From contig JAUCPW010000044.1 of the NCBI GenBank assembly GCA_030373045.1, forward strand, positions 21,173 through 85,172: a stretch of 64,000 bases of DNA, read 5' to 3'. This DNA is from Candidatus Fermentibacter sp. (lineage in GTDB: Bacteria > Fermentibacterota > Fermentibacteria > Fermentibacterales > Fermentibacteraceae). Below are positions 47,090 through 54,683 of this stretch, in pieces. The stretch's first letter is position 1; each line of letters opens with the position of its first letter. The position numbers and the translations under genes are program-made. The notes under the pieces are model-generated. The model saw only the letters and a program-made list of their open reading frames with translations. It had not been told where the DNA came from and searched no databases.

Positions 47090-48952
47090 CTACCTCCCAA
47101 GGGAAAGGAACTTGTCAGGGTAGGCGGTGAGAGCCATGGCCCACTCCTGGAGCTTCTTGACCCGTTCCGAATCGCCCGCGGGCAGCACGAACGGCCTGCC
47201 CCTGCCGTCGAGCACGACTCCGACCACTCCGCCCTCGAGGTCGACTTCGATGTTCCTCCCGGCCCCCTCGCCGAGGTCGACGCCCTTGGCGGGGCGGATC
47301 GACGTGCGGGCCTTCTCGCCCACGCCGAGGGGGATGACCTGCATGCGCCCGAATTCGATGACGGCCTCGCGGGTCTTCCCGTCGGGCATGTGCATCGTGA
47401 GCGCCGCGGCCTGCTGGCCATCCCTGCCCTGGCCCGCGGGGGCCACGCAGGAGCCGAGCCTGATGAGGCAGTCCTTGTCGAACACCTCGGTGGCTGCCCT
47501 GGGCAGCACTTCGGACAGCACCCCGAGCTGGGGCATCATGAAGATCGAGTCGACCGCGAGCATCGTTACGCCCTCGGGGACGAACGAATCGATGAGCATC
47601 ATCGCGGCCTGGCTCCTCCTGGGGGCGTGCGACAGCACGCCGCCCGAACCTATGAGGAGATCCAGCTGCATCATGTTCACGAGCGTCGCCCCGGTCTGGG
47701 TCTGGTCGAAGGCGTCGCCTATCGTCCGCTCCTGGGCCACGCCCTTCAGGCCGACCGCGAGCTCACGGTGCTGGACGAGCGCCAGCCTGAGGGCTTCGCG
47801 TGCGATGGCCTGCTCGACGATGAGCTCCTCGAGGGTCTGGGGGACGGTCGTGGGGCGGATCATCTTGTTCCTGATGCGGTTCCTGAGGTCGGCCTCGTCC
47901 ATCCTGAAGGGCACCCACCGCATCACGTTCTCGAGCCCCGCGCTGGCGAGCACGTTGGAAACGCTGTAACTCATGCCCAGATTGGCGGACACCGTGCGGT
48001 TGAACACCGGCTGGCCCTCGCTGTCGAACACGGAGAAGACGTCGGTCGTCGCGCCGCCGATGTCCACGCCCATGACGTGGATGCCTTCCGCCTTGGCGAC
48101 CATCTCGATCAGCTTGCCTACGGCGCCGGGGGTGGGCATGATGGGCACGTTCTCCCAGTCGTTCCCCACGTAGTGTCCGGCCCACTGCATCAGCTTGCCG
48201 TATCCCGGCGCCTGCGCCATCACGTGCTCCATGAAGAGCTCGTGGATCGTGTCGCGGGCGGGGCCGAGGTTCTCCCTCTCCAGCACGGGCCTGATGTTGG
48301 GCACGACCTTCAGGGCGGCGATGTCCGCCAGCTCGTGGCTGACCTCGTCCGCGGCGTCCTTGTTGCCGGCGTAGATGACGGGCAGCTTGTATCCCACGCC
48401 GAAGCGGGGCTTGGGATCGGCGGCCCTGATGACCTGCGCGAGCTCGACGACGTGGTCGACCGTTCCGCCGTCGATCCCGCCCGACTGCAGGATCATGTCG
48501 GGGCGCAACCGGCGGATGTCGGCCACCTTCTCGTGGAACAGGCGGCCGTCGTTCGACGCCACCACGTCCATCACGATCGCACCGGCCCCGAGGGCGGCCC
48601 TCTGGGCGCTCTCGCCGGTCATGCTCTTCACGACCCCGGCGACGGTCATCTGGAGCCCGCCGCCGGCCGAGGAGGTGGACATGTAGATGTCGACGCCACG
48701 GGTCGGGTCGTCACCCACGAAGACGCCCTCCTTGTCGTCGGTGAGGAACTGCCTCCCCATGAGGTCCTCTATCTCCCCGACGGCGTTGAGCACGCCCTTG
48801 GTGACGTCCTCCGCGGGGGCCTCGACCGTGGTGGGCGCCTCGCCCCTCGTGATGAGGCGGTACTCGCCCTCCCTCTTCTCGATGAGGATGGCCTTGGTCG
48901 TCGTGCTTCCGCAGTCGGTCGCCAGTATCCTAGTTATCTCCTTGTCGGCCAA
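47090..48952 (-). CDS. GlmL/MutL-like ASKHA ATPase
   Basis: 620 aa from a TTG at 48952, with GAAGGGAG upstream. Two actin-fold ATP sites are visible: T-D-C-G-S-T-T-T-K-A at the start and G-V-D-I-G-G-A-T-T-D-V-F-S near residue 285. In clostridia GlmL (MutL) is encoded between the two subunits of coenzyme-B12 glutamate mutase and is thought to act as its reactivase or chaperone. No mutase subunit lies in this window. Here the gene follows the glycine cleavage genes and is paired with the barrel-sandwich protein, so a different client is likely. The family call is firm; the client is unknown. Confidence 0.9.
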   Translation of the reverse strand: MADKEITRILATDCGSTTTKAILIEKREGEYRLITRGEAPTTVEAPAEDVTKGVLNAVGEIEDLMGRQFLTDDKEGVFVGDDPTRGVDIYMSTSSAGGGLQMTVAGVVKSMTGESAQRAALGAGAIVMDVVASNDGRLFHEKVADIRRLRPDMILQSGGIDGGTVDHVVELAQVIRAADPKPRFGVGYKLPVIYAGNKDAADEVSHELADIAALKVVPNIRPVLERENLGPARDTIHELFMEHVMAQAPGYGKLMQWAGHYVGNDWENVPIMPTPGAVGKLIEMVAKAEGIHVMGVDIGGATTDVFSVFDSEGQPVFNRTVSANLGMSYSVSNVLASAGLENVMRWVPFRMDEADLRNRIRNKMIRPTTVPQTLEELIVEQAIAREALRLALVQHRELAVGLKGVAQERTIGDAFDQTQTGATLVNMMQLDLLIGSGGVLSHAPRRSQAAMMLIDSFVPEGVTMLAVDSIFMMPQLGVLSEVLPRAATEVFDKDCLIRLGSCVAPAGQGRDGQQAAALTMHMPDGKTREAVIEFGRMQVIPLGVGEKARTSIRPAKGVDLGEGAGRNIEVDLEGGVVGVVLDGRGRPFVLPAGDSERVKKLQEWAMALTAYPDKFLSLGR

Positions 48953-49367
48953 TGCCGTCTCCCTTCGGATCCCCGCGGCCGGAGCCGCGCCGGAACCATG
49001 AGAACCACCGCCGCCCGCCGCGCCGGGCTGCCTTTCGGGCATCCCTCGCGGCCGACTCCCGGGCGTTCTCGTCCTCTATCGCGCAGATCAGCTTCTCGAC
49101 GTTGTCGCGGTCCTCGAGCATCCTGACGAACTTCTGGTAATCCTTCGAGTCGACCACGAGGCTCACCATCGGATCCAGGAAGATGAGCATCTGGTTGCCC
49201 AGGAACGAGAGTGGCTTCACCGACTCGAGCAGGACCACGGCGGGCACGGTGAGCTGTCGCTCCACCACCCTGCGGGCGATGCGCGCCGACAGCTCGCCGA
49301 AATCCTCGCCGGCACCCTCACCCGGCAGGCTTTCCAGAGATCCTGTCACGAACGAACGCAACGACAC
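48930..49367 (-). CDS. Small basic protein of unknown function upstream of the GlmL-like gene
   Basis: 145 aa. The first 100 residues are well-ordered alpha/beta (L-T-V-P-A-V-V-L-L-E-S, L-S-F-L-G-N-Q-M-L-I-F-L-D-P-M-V). The tail (about 105-145) is very rich in Arg and Gly and could bind nucleic acid or be disordered. It overlaps the GlmL-like gene by 23 nt and the 147-aa gene before it by 50 nt, each in a different frame. I do not recognise the family. Its codon pattern fits the neighbours. Confidence 0.72.
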   Translation of the reverse strand: MSLRSFVTGSLESLPGEGAGEDFGELSARIARRVVERQLTVPAVVLLESVKPLSFLGNQMLIFLDPMVSLVVDSKDYQKFVRMLEDRDNVEKLICAIEDENARESAARDARKAARRGGRRWFSWFRRGSGRGDPKGDGIGRQGDN

Positions 49368-49761
49368 CCTCCCTGCCGCCCGGGGCGAACTGGACGGCCA
49401 GACCCCTGAACTTCGCCAGGGGCGTCGGCTTCGGGAAAGGGCTCAGGAGCATGCCGCGGGAATCCGTCGTGAAGCTCCTGACCTCTCTCCAGGTGCGTTT
49501 CTCCGTGCCGAAGACCGACTTCTTCTCGACGCCCGTTTCGTCCATGCGGAATCTGGTGGGCAGGAAGAAGCTCCACAACGACAGAGCCAGCAGGCCGAAG
49601 CCCAGGATCCCCCACCACGGACCGTTCCCGAAACGGGCTGCGAACACGGAGGCACAGAGCATTATAACGACGAGGACGGCCGCGGCCAGGGGACGTTCCC
49701 TGGCCGGGTGCGCCGTCCATTCCAGCACGGGGACGGGATGGTCCCCTACGAGCTCTCCCAT
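49318..49761 (-). CDS. Small two-helix membrane protein of unknown function
   Basis: 147 aa. Two adjacent membrane helices (about 27-45 and 49-65) are followed by a cytoplasmic beta-rich domain (D-E-T-G-V-E-K-K-S-V-F-G, W-R-E-V-R-S-F, L-A-V-Q-F). This layout resembles PH-like membrane proteins. GGAGGG stands just before the ATG. It overlaps the gcvPB end by 16 nt and the next gene by 50 nt, linking the glycine cleavage operon with the GlmL cassette. Confidence 0.75.
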   Translation of the reverse strand: MGELVGDHPVPVLEWTAHPARERPLAAAVLVVIMLCASVFAARFGNGPWWGILGFGLLALSLWSFFLPTRFRMDETGVEKKSVFGTEKRTWREVRSFTTDSRGMLLSPFPKPTPLAKFRGLAVQFAPGGREGVVAFVRDRISGKPAG

Positions 49762-51206
49762 CCCTCCACGACTTCCAGTTCCTTCACGGCCCTGACCTCG
49801 TCGAGCCTGAGGACGGGGGTCGCGCAGGGTGCGTCGGTGACGAGATGAGGCTTCTCGTCGACCTCGCGCGCGATCGACAGCATGGCCCCGGCGAAGGCGT
49901 CGAGGGACTCGAGGCTCTCGGTCTCGGTTGGCTCGATCATCATGGACTCGTGGACTATCATGGGGAAGTAGACCGTCGGAGCGTGGAACCCGTAGTCCAG
50001 GAGCCTCTTGGCCATGTCGAGCGTCTTGACGCCCTTCCTGGCCTGCCTCTCGCCGCATATGACGAACTCGTGCATGCACGGGCCGTCGTCGTAGGGGATG
50101 TCGAAGGCCTCCCTCAGCAGGGCCTTGAGATAGTTGGCGTTGAGGAGCGCCGTCTCCGAGGCCTCGCGGAGACCTTCGGGCCCGAGCGTCCTGATGTATG
50201 CCCAGGCCCTGGCCAGCACGCCGAAGTGCCCGTGGAACGCCAGCATGCGTCCGAACGAGGCCCTTGCTCTGCCCATCGCGGGCCTGCCTTCCGCCGTCCT
50301 GATGACGACGGGGTCGGGGAGGTACTTCGCCAGGTCCTGCCTGCACGCCACCGGACCGGAACCCGGCCCGCCGCCGCCGTGAGGCGTGGAGAAGGTCTTG
50401 TGCAGGTTGAGGTGGCAGACGTCGAACCCCATGTCGCCAGGTCGTGCTATTCCCATGAGGGCGTTCATGTTGGCGCCGTCCATGTAGCACAGGCCGCCGG
50501 CTTCGTGGACGATCCTCGTGATCTCCCCGATGCCGGATTCGAAGATGCCGAGCGTGTTGGGGTTGGTGAGCATCAGCCCTGCCGTGGCCGGCCCCGCCTT
50601 GGAGCGGAGATCGTCTATGTCGACCTCGCCCTTCGCGTTCGACTTCACGTTCACGGTGCGGAAGCCCGCCAGGGTGCAGGACGCGGGGTTCGTGCCGTGG
50701 GCGGAGTCGGGCATCAGGATCTCGAGCCTGCCGGTGTCGCCCCTCTCGAGGTGCCAGTGGCGTATCAGGAGGAGGCCCGTCATCTCGCCGTGGGCGCCTG
50801 CGGCCGGCTGGAGAGTGACCGCGTCGAAGCCGGTGATCTCGCACAGGTACCGGCCCAGGTTCTCCATCAGTTCGAGGGCGCCCTCGCAGAGTTCCGCGGG
50901 GGCCAGGGGATGGAGGCCGGCGAAGCCGGGGAGCCTGGCGATGTCCTCGTTGAGCTTCGGATTGTACTTCATCGTGCAGGAGCCGAGCGGGTACATCTCC
51001 TTGTCGAGGTGGAAGTTCAGGGTGCTCAGGTTGACGAAGTGCCTGACGGTCTGTGACTCGCTCACCTCGGGGAGGCCGACGGCCCCCTTCCGGAGGGCGT
51101 CGGTGCCGAAAGTGGCTGCGGGATCGACCCTGGGGACGTCGAGGGCGGGCAGGTCCATGCCCCTCCTGCCGCAGCAGCTCTCGTGGAAGATCGTGCCTTC
51201 GGTCAT
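49746..51206 (-). CDS. gcvPB: Glycine dehydrogenase (decarboxylating) subunit 2
   Basis: 486 aa, the normal length of the C-terminal half in split P-proteins. The PLP lysine is K270 in L-N-L-H-K-T-F-S-T-P-H-G-G-G-G-P-G. Other landmarks are Y-P-L-G-S-C-T-M-K-Y-N-P-K and Q-P-A-A-G-A-H-G-E. It decarboxylates glycine together with GcvPA and passes the aminomethyl group to the lipoyl arm of GcvH. The ATG overlaps the gcvPA stop (ATGA). Confidence 0.96.
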   Translation of the reverse strand: MTEGTIFHESCCGRRGMDLPALDVPRVDPAATFGTDALRKGAVGLPEVSESQTVRHFVNLSTLNFHLDKEMYPLGSCTMKYNPKLNEDIARLPGFAGLHPLAPAELCEGALELMENLGRYLCEITGFDAVTLQPAAGAHGEMTGLLLIRHWHLERGDTGRLEILMPDSAHGTNPASCTLAGFRTVNVKSNAKGEVDIDDLRSKAGPATAGLMLTNPNTLGIFESGIGEITRIVHEAGGLCYMDGANMNALMGIARPGDMGFDVCHLNLHKTFSTPHGGGGPGSGPVACRQDLAKYLPDPVVIRTAEGRPAMGRARASFGRMLAFHGHFGVLARAWAYIRTLGPEGLREASETALLNANYLKALLREAFDIPYDDGPCMHEFVICGERQARKGVKTLDMAKRLLDYGFHAPTVYFPMIVHESMMIEPTETESLESLDAFAGAMLSIAREVDEKPHLVTDAPCATPVLRLDEVRAVKELEVVEGWESS

Positions 51207-52549
51207 GCCGCACCTCCCCCGCAGATCGCCGTCAGGACTCCTGCGAGTCCGTCCATCTCGGCTCTCGTGCGCTTCTCTGTCACCGCGGTGAGGAGAGCGC
51301 CCCTCCCGAGCGACGGCACCGGAACCCCGGCCAGGTAGCCCTTGTCGGCGGCCTTCCGCACGAGTTCATCGGCATCGACGGGATACTCGAGCACGAACTC
51401 CCTGTAGAAAGGAGCCGTGAACACCCTCCTGACGCCTTCGATGCCGGCCAGCCGGCCTTCGAGGTAGACGGCCTTCGAGTGGCACTGCAGGGATGTCTCC
51501 CTGAAGCCGCTCTCTCCTGCGAGCGAGAGGTAGACGGTGTTGGCGAGCGCCATCAGGGCCTGGTTGGAGCAGATGTTGCTGGTGGCCTTCTCGCGCCTGA
51601 TGTGCTGCTCGCGTGTCTGGAGGGTGAGGACGTATCCGGTCTGCCCCGCCTTGTCGACCGTGCGGCCGATTATGCGCCCGGGCATGTTGCGCACGAGGTC
51701 CTTCCGGCAGGCCATGAAGCCGACGTAGGGGCCTCCGAAGGAGAGCTGGACGCCCATGCTCTGGCCCTCGCCCACCGCGATGTCGGCCCCGGCGGCTCCG
51801 GGGGACTCCAGTACCGCGGCGGCCACGGGATCCGTGACTGCGACGAGCAGCGCGCCTGCGGCGTGCGCGGCATCGGAGGCGGCCTTCAGGTCCTGGACGA
51901 TGCCGTGGAAGTCGGGCTGCTGCACCATCAGCGCGGCGCATCCTTCGAGGAGCCCGGCCGCGGCGGCCATGTCGAGCCTTCCGTCGGGCAGGAGCGGGAT
52001 GCGGACGATCCCGAATCCGCCCTGGGCCAGATAGGTTTCGATCACGGCCAGGTATCTGGGGTTGAGGGAGGCCGGCACGGCCACCCTGTCTCGCTTCGTG
52101 GCGCGCATGGCCATGAGGGCGGCCTCCGCGGCCGCGCTCGCCCCGTCGTACATGGAGGCGTTGGCGCAGTCGAGGCCCGTGAGCCTGGCCATCATGGTCT
52201 GGTATTCGAAGATGCACTGCAGCGTGCCCTGGCTCACCTCGGCCTGGTAGGGCGTGTAGGCGGTGTAGAACTCGCTGCGCAGGAGTATGTGGTCGATCAC
52301 CGAGGGGATGAAGTGGTCGTAGGCGCCTGCACCGGCGAAACAGACCAGGCCTGCCGCCCGGTTCCGCTCCGCGAGGGCGGAAGCCTCCCTGGTGAGTTCG
52401 AGTTCGCTGGCCGGAGAGGGGAGATCGAGCCTGCGGCCCAGCCTCTTCTCTGCCGGAACGGCGGAGACGAGCTCATCCACCGACCCGATGCCGATCGTGT
52501 CGAGCATCCGGCGCCTGTCGGCACCGAGGATCGAAGTGAATCTGCTCAT
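51203..52549 (-). CDS. gcvPA: Glycine dehydrogenase (decarboxylating) subunit 1
   Basis: 448 aa from the ATG at 52549. It shows the N-terminal F-A-G-A-G-A-Y-D-H-F-I-P-S-V motif and Y-T-P-Y-Q-A-E-V-S-Q-G-T-L-Q of the split P-protein, and S-N-I-C-S-N-Q-A-L further on. It is the partner of GcvPB. The gap to gcvH is 7 nt. The ribosome-binding site is weak, so translation may be coupled to gcvH. Confidence 0.95.
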   Translation of the reverse strand: MSRFTSILGADRRRMLDTIGIGSVDELVSAVPAEKRLGRRLDLPSPASELELTREASALAERNRAAGLVCFAGAGAYDHFIPSVIDHILLRSEFYTAYTPYQAEVSQGTLQCIFEYQTMMARLTGLDCANASMYDGASAAAEAALMAMRATKRDRVAVPASLNPRYLAVIETYLAQGGFGIVRIPLLPDGRLDMAAAAGLLEGCAALMVQQPDFHGIVQDLKAASDAAHAAGALLVAVTDPVAAAVLESPGAAGADIAVGEGQSMGVQLSFGGPYVGFMACRKDLVRNMPGRIIGRTVDKAGQTGYVLTLQTREQHIRREKATSNICSNQALMALANTVYLSLAGESGFRETSLQCHSKAVYLEGRLAGIEGVRRVFTAPFYREFVLEYPVDADELVRKAADKGYLAGVPVPSLGRGALLTAVTEKRTRAEMDGLAGVLTAICGGGAA

Positions 52550-52556
52550 CTGGCGC

Positions 52557-52943
52557 CTATTCCCCCGCGATCTCCCCGTACTGGGCGGGGGTGAGGAGAG
52601 CATCGAACTGGGAGGCGTCGGCGGGCCTGATCCTGATGAGCCAGCCGTCTCCGTAGCAGTCCCTGTTCACGAGGCCGGGATCGGACTCGAGGGCGGCGTT
52701 GGCTTCGGCCACCTTGCCGTCGACGGGGGCGAAGAAGTCCTCGGCGGTCTTGACCGCCTCGAGCACGCCGGTGCTGTCGCCAGCGCGGAGGTCCCCGCCC
52801 TGGGGCGGCAGCTCGACCATCACGATCTCGCCCATCAGCTCCTGCGCGTGGTCGGTGATGCCCATGGTCAGGGTGCCGTCGGCTCCGCGCCTGACCCACT
52901 CGTGGCTCTTCGTGTACTTCAGATCTCCGGGAATGCTGCTCAT
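52557..52943 (-). CDS. gcvH: Glycine cleavage system H protein
   Basis: 128 aa. The lipoylated lysine is K65 in L-E-A-V-K-T-A-E-D; the front has Y-T-K-S-H-E-W-V, as in all H proteins. It shuttles the aminomethyl group between P and T proteins and electrons to the L protein. No lipoamide dehydrogenase gene is in the window. Confidence 0.96.
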   Translation of the reverse strand: MSSIPGDLKYTKSHEWVRRGADGTLTMGITDHAQELMGEIVMVELPPQGGDLRAGDSTGVLEAVKTAEDFFAPVDGKVAEANAALESDPGLVNRDCYGDGWLIRIRPADASQFDALLTPAQYGEIAGE

Positions 52944-52968
52944 TCCTGCGCTCCTTCCGGAAAGCCTG

Positions 52969-54066
52969 TTACCGGCGGGTGCCGGCGGTGTAGAAGGGGG
53001 TCTTCGAGACGCTGACGGGGATCCTGCGCCCCCGGATATCGGCTTCCAGTGCGGTGCCGGCCTTCGAGAGCCCCTTCTCTACATATCCTAGCCCGACTGC
53101 GGTGTTCAGGGCGGGGGCCATGCTCCCGCTGGTGACGACTCCGACCCTGCGGCCGCCCTGGTATAGCTCGGTGCCGTGGCGGATGATGCCCTTCCCCTCC
53201 ACTTTGAGCCCCACGAGCAGACGCGAGGTGCCGTCCTCCTTCTGGCGCCTCAGGACGTCGCGGCCCACGAAATCCTTGTCGGTGGCCAGCTTGACGACCC
53301 ATCCGAGCTTCGCCTCGAGAGGGGAGGTGGAATGGTCGATGTCGTTCCCGTAGAGGACGTACCCGACCTCGAGCCTGAGGGTGTCCCTCGCCGCGAGGCC
53401 CACCGGCACGATTCCGAAATCCTGCCCGGCCTTCATCACGGCATCCCAGACGGCGGGGGCGTCGGCGGCCTGGACGTAGAACTCGAACCCGTCCTCGCCG
53501 GTGTAGCCCGTGCGCGCTATGACGGCACCGCATCCCGCGACCTTCCCCTGCACCTGGGCGTAATAGGCGATGGCGTCGAGGTTCTCGGTCGTGAGCCTCG
53601 AGGCCAGCTCCTGGGCCTTCGGGCCCTGGATGGCCACGAGGGCGGTTTCGTCGCTCTCGTTCGTGATCCTCACGTCGCAGGTCCCGGCGTGGCTGGTGAC
53701 CCAGGCCCAGTCCTTGTCGATGTTGGAAGCGTTGACAACCATGAGGTAATCGTCGTCCGCGAGCCTGTAGACGATCAGGTCGTCGACGATGCCGGCGTCC
53801 GGGTAGCACATGGCGCTGTAGAAGGCCTTGCCCGGCTCGACGTCGGCGTTGTTGGTGAGCAGGCCGTCGAGGAACTCCCTCGCGCCCTTCCCGCGGACCC
53901 TGAACTCGCCCATGTGGGAGAGGTCGAAGACGCCCACTCCCCTCCTGACTGCGAGATGCTCCTCGATGACGCTGCCGTAGCGGATCGGCATCAGATAGCC
54001 CGCGAACGGCTCGATGTGGGCCCCGAGGGCTACGTGCCTGCTGTAGAGTGGGGTTTCCTTGTCCAT
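52969..54066 (-). CDS. gcvT: Glycine cleavage system aminomethyltransferase (T protein)
   Basis: 365 aa. It has F-D-L-S-H-M-G-E near residue 50, R-T-G-Y-T-G-E-D-G-F-E-F in the middle and L-G-Y-V at the end, the GcvT landmarks. It moves the methylene group to tetrahydrofolate and releases ammonia. It is the first gene of the operon. The 68 nt before it hold no glycine riboswitch; GGGAG lies about 11 nt before the ATG. Confidence 0.96.
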   Translation of the reverse strand: MDKETPLYSRHVALGAHIEPFAGYLMPIRYGSVIEEHLAVRRGVGVFDLSHMGEFRVRGKGAREFLDGLLTNNADVEPGKAFYSAMCYPDAGIVDDLIVYRLADDDYLMVVNASNIDKDWAWVTSHAGTCDVRITNESDETALVAIQGPKAQELASRLTTENLDAIAYYAQVQGKVAGCGAVIARTGYTGEDGFEFYVQAADAPAVWDAVMKAGQDFGIVPVGLAARDTLRLEVGYVLYGNDIDHSTSPLEAKLGWVVKLATDKDFVGRDVLRRQKEDGTSRLLVGLKVEGKGIIRHGTELYQGGRRVGVVTSGSMAPALNTAVGLGYVEKGLSKAGTALEADIRGRRIPVSVSKTPFYTAGTRR

Positions 54067-54134
54067 AGGTTATCTTCTCCCTGAAGCATATGGAAAAACT
54101 CTGCCGAATCTACTAGCGCCCCCCTCCCGGGGCA

Positions 54135-54626
54135 ATGAGAGGGGGACGGGTGCCCGGAAACGGGGGAAGAGCCGCCGGAGACGCAAGGGACTGGCTCCGC
54201 GGCCTCGGGATCCCGTCATGGACCTGGCCGGGGCCGCCCGGGGCGGAGGGCGCGTACGACCTGCTCCTGCCGTCCGGGCGGAGAGCCCTCGTCAGGCCCT
54301 GGCCGGATGCGGGTGCGGGCTTCGAGGACATGGCGTCGGCCGGGTGCGAGTATCTGATAGCGGTCGTCCCCGATGCTTCCGGGAGGATGATCCCCACGGC
54401 CCTGGTGACGCTGGCATGCCCCGGCCTGCGCGCGGATCCGCTCGGGAGACCTCCGCTGGACTCGCTCGACTGCCTCCCCCCGGAGGAGATAGCGGTTCTC
54501 GAGGGGAGGCCCCGCAGTCCCCGGCTCGCATTCCTGCTGGTTTCGCTCGCGCTCCTCCTGGCGGGAGATCCGGTCGCTCCCCCTCCATCGCTGGGCGTCG
54601 CCGGAACGAGTCGAAAGCGGAAATGA
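54135..54626 (+). CDS. Hypothetical protein with C-terminal membrane helix
   Basis: 163 aa. The front is rich in Gly, Arg and Pro. A middle part (about 35-85) reads like a small alpha/beta domain (Y-D-L-L-L-P-S-G-R-R-A-L-V-R-P, C-E-Y-L-I-A-V-V-P-D), recalling restriction-endonuclease-fold or DUF-type domains but too short to assign. A Leu-rich helix (about 130-143) near the end is followed by a basic tail. It is divergent from gcvT and convergent with pckA, and ends at a terminator. A competing minus-strand frame is less gene-like. Confidence 0.55.
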   Translation: MRGGRVPGNGGRAAGDARDWLRGLGIPSWTWPGPPGAEGAYDLLLPSGRRALVRPWPDAGAGFEDMASAGCEYLIAVVPDASGRMIPTALVTLACPGLRADPLGRPPLDSLDCLPPEEIAVLEGRPRSPRLAFLLVSLALLLAGDPVAPPPSLGVAGTSRKRK

Positions 54627-54657
54627 GCCCGGCCTGTCCGGTTCGGACAGGCCGGGC
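54627..54657. terminator. Bidirectional terminator between the hypothetical gene and pckA
   Basis: Perfect 14-bp stem, one arm being GCCCGGCCTGTCCG, with a GTT loop. It starts directly after the stop of the plus-strand gene and lies 27 nt from the pckA stop on the other strand. It is the strongest hairpin in the window. Confidence 0.8.
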
Positions 54658-54683
54658 CGGGCATCAGTACCGGGGGCCCGGGC

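Noticed and set aside
47090..48952. Naming the ASKHA protein MutL of DNA mismatch repair
   Set aside because: It has actin-like ATP motifs, not the GHKL ATPase motifs of mismatch-repair MutL; the shared name is accidental.
54067..54134. Glycine riboswitch before gcvT
   Set aside because: Only 68 nt separate gcvT from the divergent gene; too short for a glycine riboswitch, and no matching conserved core is seen.
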